The notes under the pieces: model-generated
The model's database searches: none
The model's input: only the letters and a program-made list of their open reading frames with translations
What the model was told of the DNA's origin: nothing
NCBI RefSeq assembly: GCF_900187125.1
Contig: NZ_LT906468.1
Span: 2,666,001-2,730,000 of the forward strand
Reading direction: 5' to 3'
From: Sphingobacterium mizutaii
GTDB taxonomy: Bacteria; Bacteroidota; Bacteroidia; Sphingobacteriales; Sphingobacteriaceae
Length of the DNA stretch: 64,000 nt
Position numbers and translations under genes: made by a program
In this document: positions 45,299 to 55,313 of the stretch, piece after piece
How the letters are laid out: every line of letters starts with the position of its first letter
Position numbering within the stretch: the stretch's first letter is position 1

Positions 45299-45648
45299 GT
45301 TTGCTTTTCATTGTATTTTTTTCAGATTTTGAATAATCAACTATATTGTCAATTATATTAATTTCAAAATCTTCTATTAAACAGCTCTTTTTAATCCAAT
45401 CTTCATTGAATTTATTAACTTCAATAATAAGCCCTCTACTACCTAAAATCACAATAAATATATTTAATTTTTACATCACATCACAGCATTCGTCAATCTA
45501 TATTTTATTGTAGCTAATCAGCTTCAAGACCTCTCATTTTAAAACATTTTCTATCTATTTTCATTTATTATCATAGATCAATGTGCATGTTTAATTTTAT
45601 CCCAAAATTTGCAGTATTAAACAAAAACGAAATTAAAATATATTGAAT
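45299..45648. other. Divergent intergenic region, 350 bp
   Basis: AT-rich spacer between the ankyrin and YceI genes. An AAAATTTG at 45604-45611 is a possible -7 element for yceI but lacks a good -33 partner. No ORF, RNA or repeat is recognised. Confidence 0.45.
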
Positions 45649-46239
45649 ATGAAAACTCTATTAAGCTTTTTTACAGCCCTGATTTTAGTTAGCAACGTTG
45701 CATTCGCGCAAACGAAATGGTCAGTCGATCCAGCACACACGAACGCTCGTTTTGAAATCAAACACCTAGGAATCTCTTTCGTTGATGGAGATTTTACCAA
45801 ACTAGAAGGTCAAGTAGAATCTAAAGATTCAGTGAACTTTGACAATGCTACAGTTTCATTTGATATTGATGTAAACAGTATAGATACCAGAATTGAAGCA
45901 AGAGACAATCACTTAAAAAGTGATGATTTCTTCAGTGCAGAGAAATTCCCTAAAATGACCCTTAAAAATGCTACGCTTAAGAAAGCCGGCAAAGGTAAAT
46001 TCAAATTAACTGGAGACCTTACTATTAAAGACGTGACAAAAAATGTAACCTTTGATGTAATCCAAAACAACGGAACAATCCTAGATCCTTGGGGAAAAAC
46101 TAGAGCTGGATTTACAGCAACAACTTCGATCAACCGTTTTGATTACAATATCAAATATGCCGATAAAACCGCTGCCGGAATCGATGCAGTAGCTCCTGAA
46201 GTAGCCATCACTGTAAATGTGGAATTGGTTAAAAACTAA
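45649..46239 (+). CDS. YceI-family periplasmic lipid-binding protein
   Basis: 196 aa from the ATG at 45649 (a TTG two codons earlier is ignored). The signal peptide spans residues 1-21 (NVAFAQ). The mature protein shows the lipocalin-like YceI pattern: KWSVDPAHTNARFEIKHLGIS at its start, DVNSIDTRIEARDNHLKSDDFF near residue 75, KFKLTGDLTIKDVTKNVTFD near residue 120 and GFTATTSINRFDYNI near 155. Relatives bind polyisoprenoid chains. Expression may respond to stress, but nothing in the sequence proves this. A hairpin terminator follows. Confidence 0.92.
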   Translation: MKTLLSFFTALILVSNVAFAQTKWSVDPAHTNARFEIKHLGISFVDGDFTKLEGQVESKDSVNFDNATVSFDIDVNSIDTRIEARDNHLKSDDFFSAEKFPKMTLKNATLKKAGKGKFKLTGDLTIKDVTKNVTFDVIQNNGTILDPWGKTRAGFTATTSINRFDYNIKYADKTAAGIDAVAPEVAITVNVELVKN

Positions 46240-46306
46240 TTCTAAAGAGGGGAAATTAATCTACATTGATTTAAGCCTTGAATCACAAATAACTATATAT
46301 TAATGT

Positions 46307-46340
46307 AAAAGGGATAGTGTAATGCTATCCCTTTTGTTTT
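46307..46340 (+). terminator. Terminator after the YceI gene
   Basis: An 11-bp stem (AAAAGGGATAG 46307-46317, CTATCCCTTTT 46325-46335) with a 7-nt loop and a trailing GTTTTT. It overlaps the longest possible reading frame of the next gene, which supports the later start chosen there. Confidence 0.88.
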
Positions 46341-46387
46341 TATATTTGGTTTATCAACTGGATTACAGCTATTTAATAAACCGATAT

Positions 46388-46846
46388 ATGAGCAAATATC
46401 TTGCAAATAGATTTAGGGAGGTCATGCTTTCCGGAACCTGGATCGCAAACACGAACTGGCAAAAAGAATTGAAAGATGTCAATCTCGACTTGGCTATGAA
46501 AAAGATCCCCAATATCAATCGCATATACGATCTTACTTTCCACGTCCTATATTACATAAAGGGCATAAACCACTTTTTCAAATCAGGACAATTGGACATA
46601 AAAGACTCCCTGAGTTTCCCTTCTAGCGAATTACTAAACGATGAAGAATGGCAACAGCTAAAAGATGAATTAATGGATCAATCTGAACTCTTCGCCAAAT
46701 CCATTGAAGATTTACATGAATCTAAACTTCAAGAAAAATTCTTCGATGAAAAATATGGATCATATATCCGAAATATCGATGGGCAGATAGAACACGCCTA
46801 TTATCACCTTGGACAGGTGATCCTGCTTAAAAAGATGTTAATGTGA
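46388..46846 (+). CDS. DinB-like/DUF1572-type protein
   Basis: 152 aa from the ATG at 46388; an earlier in-frame start at 46322 would lie inside the yceI terminator and add a hydrophobic stretch unlike the family. It is a four-helix bundle with putative metal-binding histidines: LTFHVLYYIKGINHF near residue 42 (His) and IDGQIEHAYYHLGQVILLKKM at the end (His-x3-His). DinB-like proteins include thiol-dependent transferases and many of unknown role. The gene converges on the class IV aminotransferase gene, with 4 bp between the stops. Confidence 0.78.
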   Translation: MSKYLANRFREVMLSGTWIANTNWQKELKDVNLDLAMKKIPNINRIYDLTFHVLYYIKGINHFFKSGQLDIKDSLSFPSSELLNDEEWQQLKDELMDQSELFAKSIEDLHESKLQEKFFDEKYGSYIRNIDGQIEHAYYHLGQVILLKKMLM

Positions 46847-46850
46847 TAAA

Positions 46851-47708
46851 TTATTCCTCAGTTTCATAAGACCAAGACAAAAGTCGATCTTGGAATATCC
46901 TTGATACCTTATTGAAATAGCGTTTGTGCTTATAGCCCATCACCCATTGTATACCTTCAACGGCGTTGGTACAGAATATCTCATCAGCGACCTTTACGAT
47001 ATCTGGTTTTATTTCTGCCTCAACGACCTCAATCCCTTGCTCCTGCGCCATATCCATTACCACTCGACGCATCACACCGGCAATACATCCTTCAGATAAT
47101 GCAGGCGTGTACAAAACCTTGTCATAATAGATAAAAATATTCGATGCCAAAGCCTCACATAAATTACCCGACTGATTCAGGATCAAGACTTCGTCGAATG
47201 CATTCTTTTTCTTAAACAAGCCTGCCATAACATAGATCAGGGCATTATTGGATTTTATCTTAGAAAGCTCTGAATAAGCCTTTTTATACTCAGTATATAT
47301 ATCAATGATTAACCCAGTTTTTTTATCCCTTAGAGTCTCCGGTTTTCGATCCACCTGCAAAATGTAAGCAGCCTTATTGGATTCTGGACTGTAAAGGCCT
47401 CCTCCTTGCCTGAATACAATTAGTCTTACGCGAGCTTGCTGACCAACCATACTGTTTTTACGAAGCAATTCCTCCACTTTACTGCGAATAAAGAATGCAT
47501 TGAATTGATCTGCATCATCAAAATGCAACATGCTTAGGCTCTCCTGCAATCGCTCCAAATGAAGATCTAAAAATCGGATATCTCCATCCTTCCATAGCAT
47601 GGTTTCAAAAATTCCATCACCATATCTGAATGCGCGGCTATCGACGTCTAGAATAGCCATATCTTGAGGTACCACAGTACCGTTGTAGTTAATAAAATGT
47701 GTGGGCAT
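46851..47708 (-). CDS. Class IV aminotransferase
   Basis: 285 aa, fold type IV PLP enzyme. The opening YNGTVVPQDMAILDVDSRAFRYGDGIFETMLW is typical (substrate-side start, positions 8-39). The PLP lysine is expected in LSKIKSNNALIYVMA near residue 153, and EALASNIFIYYD near residue 185 together with GCIAGVMRRVV near 205 bind the cofactor phosphate. It may be a branched-chain or D-amino acid aminotransferase, or a 4-amino-4-deoxychorismate lyase; the sequence does not decide. It follows the RluD-type gene by 15 bp. Confidence 0.87.
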   Translation of the reverse strand: MPTHFINYNGTVVPQDMAILDVDSRAFRYGDGIFETMLWKDGDIRFLDLHLERLQESLSMLHFDDADQFNAFFIRSKVEELLRKNSMVGQQARVRLIVFRQGGGLYSPESNKAAYILQVDRKPETLRDKKTGLIIDIYTEYKKAYSELSKIKSNNALIYVMAGLFKKKNAFDEVLILNQSGNLCEALASNIFIYYDKVLYTPALSEGCIAGVMRRVVMDMAQEQGIEVVEAEIKPDIVKVADEIFCTNAVEGIQWVMGYKHKRYFNKVSRIFQDRLLSWSYETEE

Positions 47709-47723
47709 AAATATTTTTAGAAT

Positions 47724-48755
47724 CTAACTTTGATTAATTGAGCTGTAACTTCTCCATTTCTCTAATGCTAAACGGAAATCTTCCGGCATTGGTACCTCAA
47801 AATGCAAAAATTCTTTAGATTTTGGATGAATAAATCCTAAACTCTTGGCATGCAGGGCTTGACGTGGAAGCAAGGCAAATGTATTCTCAACAAACTGCTT
47901 GTACTTAGAAAATGAAGTCCCTTTTAAAATCTTGTCACCACCATAGGACTCATCATTGAACAAGGGATGTCCAATGGATTTCATATGGGCACGGATCTGA
48001 TGCGTCCTACCTGTTTCAAGTTGACATTCGATCAAGGTCACATAGCCTAAACGCTCCAGGACCCGATAATGAGTAACTGACCATTTGCCCTTTTCTTCAT
48101 CATCATACATATCCATGATCCTCCTATCCTTCAGGTTGCGACCTATATAACCTGAAACAGTGCCGTCTTCTGCAATGTCACCCCATACCAAGGCTACATA
48201 TTTCCTGGCTATGCTATGTTCAAAAAACTGTTTTGCTAAAAAGGTCATCGCCCATTCATTCTTGGCTATGACGAGAAGGCCAGATGTATCCTTATCAATA
48301 CGGTGAACCAAACCCGGCCGACCTGTATTGCCCGGTAAAGTTGGCAATTGATTTAAATGAAAAGTCAAGGCATTGACCAAGGTTCCAGTGTAATTGTTAA
48401 AGCCTGGATGTACCACCATACCTGCCTCTTTATTAACCAATAACACATCATCATCTTCATAAATGATATCCAATGGAATATCTTCTGGATAGACCTCAGT
48501 ATCTCTTGGAGGATCTGGCAATACCACCGTAATAACATCAAATGGCTTTACCTTATAGCTCGCTTTGATCACTTTGTCATTCACCTTCACCGTTCCGGCA
48601 TCAATGGCATTTTGAATTCGGTTTCGCGAAGTATTTTCCACCCTATTCATCAAGAATTTATCGATGCGCAATAGAGCTTGCCCCTTATCCGCAACAATCC
48701 TTAAATGTTCATAGAGCTCCTGCTCCTCTTGTTCGTTATCCAAATGATCTACCAT
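47724..48755 (-). CDS. RluD-family 23S rRNA pseudouridine synthase
   Basis: 343 aa. An S4 RNA-binding domain (about residues 28-90, LRIDKFLMNRVENTSRNRIQ) precedes the RluA/RluD catalytic domain. The catalytic aspartate is in GLVHRIDKDTSGLLV near residue 150, and the conserved C-terminal marks are ETGRTHQIRAHM near residue 246 and RQALHAKSLGFIHP near residue 300. RluD enzymes convert uridines of helix 69 of 23S rRNA. The length is full. It is divergent from the desulfhydrase gene (64 bp between starts). Confidence 0.92.
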   Translation of the reverse strand: MVDHLDNEQEEQELYEHLRIVADKGQALLRIDKFLMNRVENTSRNRIQNAIDAGTVKVNDKVIKASYKVKPFDVITVVLPDPPRDTEVYPEDIPLDIIYEDDDVLLVNKEAGMVVHPGFNNYTGTLVNALTFHLNQLPTLPGNTGRPGLVHRIDKDTSGLLVIAKNEWAMTFLAKQFFEHSIARKYVALVWGDIAEDGTVSGYIGRNLKDRRIMDMYDDEEKGKWSVTHYRVLERLGYVTLIECQLETGRTHQIRAHMKSIGHPLFNDESYGGDKILKGTSFSKYKQFVENTFALLPRQALHAKSLGFIHPKSKEFLHFEVPMPEDFRLALEKWRSYSSINQS

Positions 48756-48819
48756 GCTGCAAAAATAGCATTTTTATAATCATTCTATTTCCTGCAAGAA
48801 AAAAGCATAATTTTAACCC

Positions 48820-49710
48820 ATGCATTTGCCATTTCAAATTTTCAGTCCCGAAGAAGAAATAATCGACCCTATTTTCGAAGAAAAGGAAATCAGGCTTTTC
48901 ATCAAACGTGATGATAAAATACATCCCTTTATTTCTGGGAATAAATGGCGTAAATTAAAATATCAACTGGAGTACGCAAAGTCTAAAGATATCAGCCATT
49001 TGGTAACCTTTGGAGGAGCCTGGTCCAACCATCTCCTCGCCTGCGCAGCAGCTTCGGCAACTTTTGGGTTTAAAGCTATCGCTTATGTCCGTGGAGAAGA
49101 AGTCAGGAACCCCGTTCTGGATATGTGTAGGATCTTTGGTCTCCAACTTATCTTTGTTGACCGTGAATCTTACAGAAATAAAGAAAAGATATTTTCCGAA
49201 AATCATGACTCCAAAACCAGTTTATTTATTGATGAAGGCGGTAAATCTGAACTCGGATTATTAGGCTGCGCTGATATAATCAAGGAACTCAATCAACATT
49301 ACGATCATATCTTTGTAGCCTCAGGAACAGGAACTACTGTTGCTGGACTTCAACTGGGAATTGAACAAAATAACTTTCATAGTCAAGTGCATAGCATTCC
49401 TGTCTTAAAGGGTGCCGATTCCCTTCTGCAGGATTTTTCCCAATGGAATATAGATCCCCAAAAGATCTACATGCATCTTGATTACCATTTTTCTGGCTAT
49501 GCCAAAACAAAACCAGAATTGATAGAATTTATCAAAAATTTTGTCAGCTCTACAGGAATCATGATCGAACCAACGTATACAGGCAAGCTCATGTATGGCG
49601 TATATGACCTAATTCAGAAAGGTTATTTCAAATCGAAAAGCAAAATATTGGTTATTCATACAGGTGGGATCACTGGCCTATTGGGCCATCTCGATCTTTT
49701 CAGCAAGTAA
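48820..49710 (+). CDS. ACC deaminase / D-cysteine desulfhydrase-like PLP enzyme
   Basis: 296 aa, fold type II. The PLP lysine lies in ISGNKWRKLKYQLEYA near residue 45, the substrate-side serine region in TFGGAWSNHLLACAAA near residue 70, and the phosphate-binding glycine loop in VASGTGTTVAGL near residue 167. It probably releases ammonia from a small D-amino acid or ACC; true ACC deaminases and D-cysteine desulfhydrases cannot be separated by what I see. The gene is alone on its strand. Confidence 0.85.
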   Translation: MHLPFQIFSPEEEIIDPIFEEKEIRLFIKRDDKIHPFISGNKWRKLKYQLEYAKSKDISHLVTFGGAWSNHLLACAAASATFGFKAIAYVRGEEVRNPVLDMCRIFGLQLIFVDRESYRNKEKIFSENHDSKTSLFIDEGGKSELGLLGCADIIKELNQHYDHIFVASGTGTTVAGLQLGIEQNNFHSQVHSIPVLKGADSLLQDFSQWNIDPQKIYMHLDYHFSGYAKTKPELIEFIKNFVSSTGIMIEPTYTGKLMYGVYDLIQKGYFKSKSKILVIHTGGITGLLGHLDLFSK

Positions 49711-49808
49711 AATGACATTAATCTTAAAGTGGATTCACTAATTAATAATATTTTTACGGCTAATGGATCAGCATTTACCACTAAATCAACCAATAATAAA
49801 AAAATAAA

Positions 49809-51098
49809 ATGCGCATAAAGCTGTCGTTACTTCTATTATTTGTCTTAGCTCAATTACCTTCCTTCGCGCTGCAAATACAAATCCATGATACGGTAAGTAC
49901 GAAAGAACAAAGGGATAGTGTCCTACCAACTGCCCATCTTTACGACATCGTAGATGCATTTAGGGATATCAATCCATTTAAAAAAGACAACAAAAAGCCC
50001 TCTGGCAAAAGATCTGCAATTTCCTATTTACCTAATATCAACTATAACCCCTCCATCGGTGCACAGATTGGAATAAAAGCGGTGGGCGGTAAAGTACTTG
50101 GCAATGAGCCAAACACCACCATGTCCATTGCTGCTACTGCTTTAAGTGCCACTACCCGAGGGATTATCGTAGGCTACCTCTTGCACGATATCTATACTCC
50201 CGGCAATAAATGGAATATTAAGGGTGGTGCCATGGTAGCAAAAGCCGTAGGCCTTGATTATGGTTTAGGAATAGGCGGAACCTTGGAGAACCCAACTGAG
50301 GAAGAACTCATCATGAATAACCCCGAAAGACAGCGATTTGTCAATCGGTATATGGCATATACCATCAATGAGAGGGTATATAAACAGCTATTCCCCGGAG
50401 CGTTTGTAGGTGTCGGTGTATTTTTCGAACTAAAAAGACAATTAAGCACAGTTGGAAGTGCAGAAAATATGGCACCCGTCGAAATTTACAGCAGATGGAA
50501 TAATTTCGATCCCACACGAGTAAACAACAATGGCTTTATGCTGAACATGCAATACATGACAAGGGACAATCCTAACTCAGCATATAAAGGCTATTATGTC
50601 GATATGGTCCTCAGAATGAACCAAACTTGGCTTGGAAGCACCCATAATGCCTATCAATTGCAAACTGATTTCCGAAAATATTGGCAATTATCAACAGATA
50701 GACCTAACCATGTTATTGCCTTTTGGAACTTTGGCTCATACAATCTCGGCGGAAAGCTTCCCTATATAGATTTACCGGGTACGGCAAAAGACACCTATGC
50801 CCGCAGTGGCCGTGGATATACTATGGGATATTTTAAAGGAAGCTCTTTCTTTTATTCTGAAGTAGAATATAGGTACCCGATATTGAGAAATCAATTCTTG
50901 AGCGGAGTGGTCTTTGCGAATATCCAAACCGCCAATGACCAAATGGGAACTAAGTTATTCCAAACTTGGCAGCCCGCAGCCGGCGCAGGCCTGAGATTAT
51001 TATTTAACAAAGCTACCCGAACTAATCTTTGTATTGACTACGCTTTTGGTAAATTTGGGCAGCACGGTTTATTCTTAGGTCTAAACGAAGCATTCTAA
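49809..51098 (+). CDS. BamA/TamA-family outer-membrane protein
   Basis: 429 aa with a signal peptide (residues 1-20, SFAL). The mature chain begins with a polar stretch, then strands with alternating aromatic and Gly residues typical of a 16-strand surface-antigen (D15) barrel, such as KGSSFFYSEVEYRYPIL near residue 350 and the C-terminal FGKFGQHGLFLGLNEAF ending in Phe. No POTRA domains fit in the short N-terminus, so this is a barrel-only member and not BamA itself. It starts 98 bp after the desulfhydrase stop. Confidence 0.82.
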   Translation: MRIKLSLLLLFVLAQLPSFALQIQIHDTVSTKEQRDSVLPTAHLYDIVDAFRDINPFKKDNKKPSGKRSAISYLPNINYNPSIGAQIGIKAVGGKVLGNEPNTTMSIAATALSATTRGIIVGYLLHDIYTPGNKWNIKGGAMVAKAVGLDYGLGIGGTLENPTEEELIMNNPERQRFVNRYMAYTINERVYKQLFPGAFVGVGVFFELKRQLSTVGSAENMAPVEIYSRWNNFDPTRVNNNGFMLNMQYMTRDNPNSAYKGYYVDMVLRMNQTWLGSTHNAYQLQTDFRKYWQLSTDRPNHVIAFWNFGSYNLGGKLPYIDLPGTAKDTYARSGRGYTMGYFKGSSFFYSEVEYRYPILRNQFLSGVVFANIQTANDQMGTKLFQTWQPAAGAGLRLLFNKATRTNLCIDYAFGKFGQHGLFLGLNEAF

Positions 51099-51136
51099 TT
51101 ATTTATATATTAATATTTTAAACAATATTAACCTAC

Positions 51137-53221
51137 ATGTATTTAAAACAACTTGGCTTAATCAGCTTTACGACGTCAATTTCCCTCCTTTCGGCAAATG
51201 CACAAACTATCACAAAGGATACCAGTATAAATGAAATAGCTCCAATCGAAATAAAAGCTCATTTCAATTCTCAAGCCATGCTTGACCTGACAACCTCAGC
51301 AAAAGTAGTGACCAAAAAATTAATAGAATCTCAGGCTCCAAGCAGCTTCCTGAGCGCCATCAATACAACCAGCGGTTTAAGGATGGAAGAAAGATCTCCC
51401 GGCAGCTATAGACTTGCCCTTCGTGGAAGTATGCTCCGCTCCCCTTTTGGAGTCCGCAACACCAAGATATATTTGGATGAAATCCCTTTTACCGATGCCA
51501 GCGGGAATACCTATTTAAACATCTTGGACCCTGTAGGGATCAACAGCATTCAAATCATCAAAGGTCCAGATGGTTCTTTATATGGACCAAATTCAGGTGG
51601 TGTTATCCGATTTATCCCTGAAGGTTTTGGCCAAATAAATAATGAAAAGTCCTTAATGATTTCTGGAGGTTCATTTGGCTTATTCCATGAGCAGCTGCAA
51701 ATTAACCATCAAGTCAATGAAAACTATAACTTTTCATTTGATCAAGCTTACTTGAGGTCCGACGGCTACCGACAACATACTGCAATGGACAAATTGTTTT
51801 TCCAAACCGCACATCAATGGAAATATAATGCCTATGGCAAATTAAAAGGATTCGCCCTCTATTCAGATATGGGCTATCAAACTCCTGGAGGATTGACCCA
51901 ACAGCAGTACGATGAGGACCCAACACAGTTTAGACCAGCAGGTGGACCTTTCCCAAGCGCTAAGGACCAAAAGGCTGCCATTTATAACAAAACCTTTATT
52001 GGAGGCCTTAGCAATGAATACCAAATCAGCAATAGATTGAAAAACGTGGTTTCCGTCTTCGGAAGTTATACTGACCTTGAAAACCCATTTATCACAAATT
52101 ACGAAACAAGAACAGAGAAAAACCTAGGATTTAGAACATACTTCTCTTATGAAAACAGAGATAAAGAAGATTTCTTATGGGAGATGCAACTAGGCGGAGA
52201 AGGCCAGAAAGGTTGGTACAATGTCAACAATTACAAGAACAATTTGGGGGTTAGAGGATCTCAAACAGATGATGATTACTTAGAAAATCTACAACATTTT
52301 TATTTCTATAGGTTCAAAACCAAACTTTACCAAAAACTTACAGCAGAAGCCTCTATTGGACTTAATTTCAACAACATAAACTTTAAAAAATCAGCTGAAG
52401 GGGAAGATAATGTAAATGGAGAAATCAATTTTGACAAAAGCTGGATGCCAAGGCTAGGTCTATCCTATGCAGCGACCGAGAACTTTGCTTTGAGAGCTTC
52501 CATATCCAAAGGCTACTCAACTCCTACCATTGCCGAAGTTAGATCTTCCGATAATAAGATCAACCAAAACCTAAATGCTGAAACAGGAATCAATTACGAA
52601 GCTGGAATCCGTTTTGAAACCCATGATCGCAGATTTATTGCCGATCTTGCCGCATATAACTATCAAATGGATAATGCTATCATCAGACAGTTGAATGAAG
52701 CCGGAAATGAATTCTTCCAAAATGCTGGAAAAATTGATCAAAAAGGAATAGAAGCTCAGATATTGACCCAATTGATTGCCAACGAAAATGCTCAATTCCT
52801 AAACGGTCTGATTCTCTCCAGCAACCTTACTTATCAAGATTATAAATTCAAAGATTATGTAATTGGAGAAAACAACTTCAATGGAAACAAAGTAACCTCC
52901 GTTCCAAACTGGATTTGGGCAAATACTTTATCTTTCAAGTTCATTAAAGATATAGATTTAAACCTATTACATAATTTTACTTCAAGCATCCCATTAAACG
53001 ATGCGAACACCGTTTCTGCCTCCAAATACCATGTGTTACAGGCTAAAATTTCTTGGCTTACCCCAATCTCAAGCAAATATAAATTACAGGTATTTACAGG
53101 AGCAGATAATATACTGGACGAAAAATACAGCCTTGGAAATGACATAAATGCAATGGGAAACCGTTATTTTAATGCAGCGCCTACTCGGAATTTTTATGCC
53201 GGTGTCAAAGTGATTATGTAA
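51137..53221 (+). CDS. TonB-dependent outer-membrane receptor
   Basis: 694 aa. A signal peptide (residues 1-22, ANAQ) is followed by a plug domain (about 45-165, SGLRMEERSPGSYRLALRGS and IQIIKGPDGSLYGPNSGGVI) and a 22-strand barrel (about 170-694). No N-terminal carboxypeptidase-like (SusC) or signalling (STN) domain is present, so it belongs to the FecA/siderophore-like group rather than SusC. The chain ends in VIM rather than Phe. The substrate may be a ferric chelate or another metal complex. A two-component system begins 61 bp downstream. Confidence 0.92.
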   Translation: MYLKQLGLISFTTSISLLSANAQTITKDTSINEIAPIEIKAHFNSQAMLDLTTSAKVVTKKLIESQAPSSFLSAINTTSGLRMEERSPGSYRLALRGSMLRSPFGVRNTKIYLDEIPFTDASGNTYLNILDPVGINSIQIIKGPDGSLYGPNSGGVIRFIPEGFGQINNEKSLMISGGSFGLFHEQLQINHQVNENYNFSFDQAYLRSDGYRQHTAMDKLFFQTAHQWKYNAYGKLKGFALYSDMGYQTPGGLTQQQYDEDPTQFRPAGGPFPSAKDQKAAIYNKTFIGGLSNEYQISNRLKNVVSVFGSYTDLENPFITNYETRTEKNLGFRTYFSYENRDKEDFLWEMQLGGEGQKGWYNVNNYKNNLGVRGSQTDDDYLENLQHFYFYRFKTKLYQKLTAEASIGLNFNNINFKKSAEGEDNVNGEINFDKSWMPRLGLSYAATENFALRASISKGYSTPTIAEVRSSDNKINQNLNAETGINYEAGIRFETHDRRFIADLAAYNYQMDNAIIRQLNEAGNEFFQNAGKIDQKGIEAQILTQLIANENAQFLNGLILSSNLTYQDYKFKDYVIGENNFNGNKVTSVPNWIWANTLSFKFIKDIDLNLLHNFTSSIPLNDANTVSASKYHVLQAKISWLTPISSKYKLQVFTGADNILDEKYSLGNDINAMGNRYFNAAPTRNFYAGVKVIM

Positions 53222-53282
53222 GGATCCTACTTATTCCAGAATCTTTCCAGAATCTATTGGCTTTATTGTAAACTGAATTAAG

Positions 53283-53954
53283 ATGAAGATACTAATTATT
53301 GAAGACGAGAAAGAGCTATTGCTGACCATTGAAGAATTCCTTAAATCTGAAAACTTCCTGATTGAATCAGCTATGGATTACAATACAGCCTTAGAAAAAG
53401 CCATGAATTATCAATATGACTGCATATTGCTTGATATTATGCTACCGGATGGAAGTGGCTTGGACATTCTCCGAGCACTAAAGGATGAACATAAGAAACA
53501 ACCTGTATTGATTCTATCTGCAAAGGATTCCGTTGAAGATAAGGTATTGGGTCTGGAAATAGGTGCGGATGACTACCTTTCCAAACCTTTCCATCTTGCT
53601 GAATTACTAGCCAGGGTCAAATCGATCATCAGAAGGAATTCCAATGATGGCGAACAATGGGTTAAATATAAAAATGTCAGTTTAAATCCAGAAAGCAGGA
53701 TTATTCTCATCAATGATACCGATATCGCCTTTAATCGCAAGGAATTTGATTTATTCCATTATTTCCTCCTGAGACCAAATAGGCTATTGGAGAAAACAAG
53801 TTTGGTAGAGTCCGTTTGGGGCGACCATACCGACCAAGCCGATAATTTGGACTTTATCTATTCACAAATAAAAAACATCCGTAAGAAATTGAAAGACTCT
53901 GCAGCTGACATGGATATTCAAGCGGTGTATGGAGTCGGATATAAACTAGTATAA
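53283..53954 (+). CDS. OmpR-family response regulator
   Basis: 223 aa. The receiver domain has the acidic pocket IIEDE, phospho-acceptor Asp51 (CILLDIMLPDG), and the lysine of LSKPF near residue 101. The C-terminal winged helix (about 130-222) includes FNRKEFDLFHYFL and SVWGDHTDQADNLDFIYSQI. It should bind DNA as a dimer after phosphorylation by the kinase that follows, whose ATG overlaps its stop by one base. Confidence 0.95.
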   Translation: MKILIIEDEKELLLTIEEFLKSENFLIESAMDYNTALEKAMNYQYDCILLDIMLPDGSGLDILRALKDEHKKQPVLILSAKDSVEDKVLGLEIGADDYLSKPFHLAELLARVKSIIRRNSNDGEQWVKYKNVSLNPESRIILINDTDIAFNRKEFDLFHYFLLRPNRLLEKTSLVESVWGDHTDQADNLDFIYSQIKNIRKKLKDSAADMDIQAVYGVGYKLV

Positions 53955-55237
53955 TGTCGGTTTCGATTAAATATTACACCAATAAGTTTCTAGCGATTGC
54001 CATCCTGATCATTATGGCAGTTTGGGCCTTGCTGTTCTATGCCTTCCTCATGGACGAAGTTTATGACAACATCGACGATGGGTTAAAGAACCAAAAGCTA
54101 GAAATCATTCGTGAAGCCTACAACAACCCCGATATTATCAACAATAACCAAGAATATGGTATAAACCAATTCAAGATATACCCCATTCAACCCAAGGAAG
54201 ATATTGATAAAAACCATTTTTCTAGGGAATTGATGTATATGCCCTATGATGATGAAGATGAACCCTATAGGATCTTAAAGACTGGTTTCTATTCCAAGGA
54301 TAGAAAAGCCTACGGTTTAGATATCAGGACTTCCACTGTCGAAGAAGATGATTATCTGATCAATCTCGCCATCGCTCTTGCTGTTTTATACCTAGTCATT
54401 GTATTGAGCATCTTGGTCATCAACTACTTCGTTATGAGCAAGGGTTGGCAACCTTTCCAGAAAATTTTAAGAAACCTGAGCAATTACCGGTTTGGTCATA
54501 GCAAAACCTTCGAACCAACCATCACCAAGGTAAAGGAGTTTGAAGAGTTAAATTCCCAAATCAAACAAATGATAGATCGTAATGAAGGTCTTTTTGAAGA
54601 GCAAAAGCTATTCCTGGAGAATGCATCACACGAATTGCAGACTCCCCTAGCGATAACCATTGGAAAATTAGACCTACTATTGCAAGAAGGAGATCTGCCA
54701 GAGGAAAAAACCATTAAAATAGCAGAAGCAAAGCAAGCTTTGCATAGAATGGTGGCATTAAATAAATCCTTATTAATGCTATCAAGAATTGAAAACAACC
54801 AGTACAGTAGCAGCACGGAAGTCAATTTCAATGACCTTATCATCAAAAAGCTAGAGGAATTGGAAGATTTCATCCAGTTTAAGGAAATTAAGGTCGATCT
54901 TGTACAAAATGAACAATTTATTGCAAACCTGAATTTGGATCTTGCCCATATCTTAATATCCAACCTCCTCAGGAACGCCATTAAATACAATTTCCAAGAA
55001 GGTCATATTAGAATCACCATCAGTAATAATGTAATTGATTTTGCTAATAGCAGCGATTCGGGAGCTTTAAATCCGCAATATATTTTCAAACGTTTCCATA
55101 AAGGCAACCAAGATAGCCAATCTAATGGCTTAGGGCTTTCCATTGTCCAAACGATCCTAGACAAATACCCCCATATCCATATAGAATATGAATATGCCCA
55201 GGCGGAACAGCATTTTAAATTAAAAAAGTTTAAATAA
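53954..55237 (+). CDS. Sensor histidine kinase
   Basis: 427 aa. Two membrane helices (about 11-33 and 138-160) enclose a periplasmic sensor loop of ~100 residues rich in acidic and Tyr residues. HisKA has the phospho-acceptor His226 in ASHELQTPLA; the HATPase domain includes LLRNAIKYN near residue 340 (N box) and SNGLGLSIV near 393 (G box). It is full length. The first PepSY-like gene begins 76 bp after it, suggesting that the small periplasmic proteins are part of the same response. Confidence 0.93.
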   Translation: MSVSIKYYTNKFLAIAILIIMAVWALLFYAFLMDEVYDNIDDGLKNQKLEIIREAYNNPDIINNNQEYGINQFKIYPIQPKEDIDKNHFSRELMYMPYDDEDEPYRILKTGFYSKDRKAYGLDIRTSTVEEDDYLINLAIALAVLYLVIVLSILVINYFVMSKGWQPFQKILRNLSNYRFGHSKTFEPTITKVKEFEELNSQIKQMIDRNEGLFEEQKLFLENASHELQTPLAITIGKLDLLLQEGDLPEEKTIKIAEAKQALHRMVALNKSLLMLSRIENNQYSSSTEVNFNDLIIKKLEELEDFIQFKEIKVDLVQNEQFIANLNLDLAHILISNLLRNAIKYNFQEGHIRITISNNVIDFANSSDSGALNPQYIFKRFHKGNQDSQSNGLGLSIVQTILDKYPHIHIEYEYAQAEQHFKLKKFK

Positions 55238-55313
55238 TTCTTAAAAAAACTTCTTTTTCCTAATTCTTTCCAGATTTGACATAGAAATTTGATTAAACAA
55301 AAAATTAAACGAC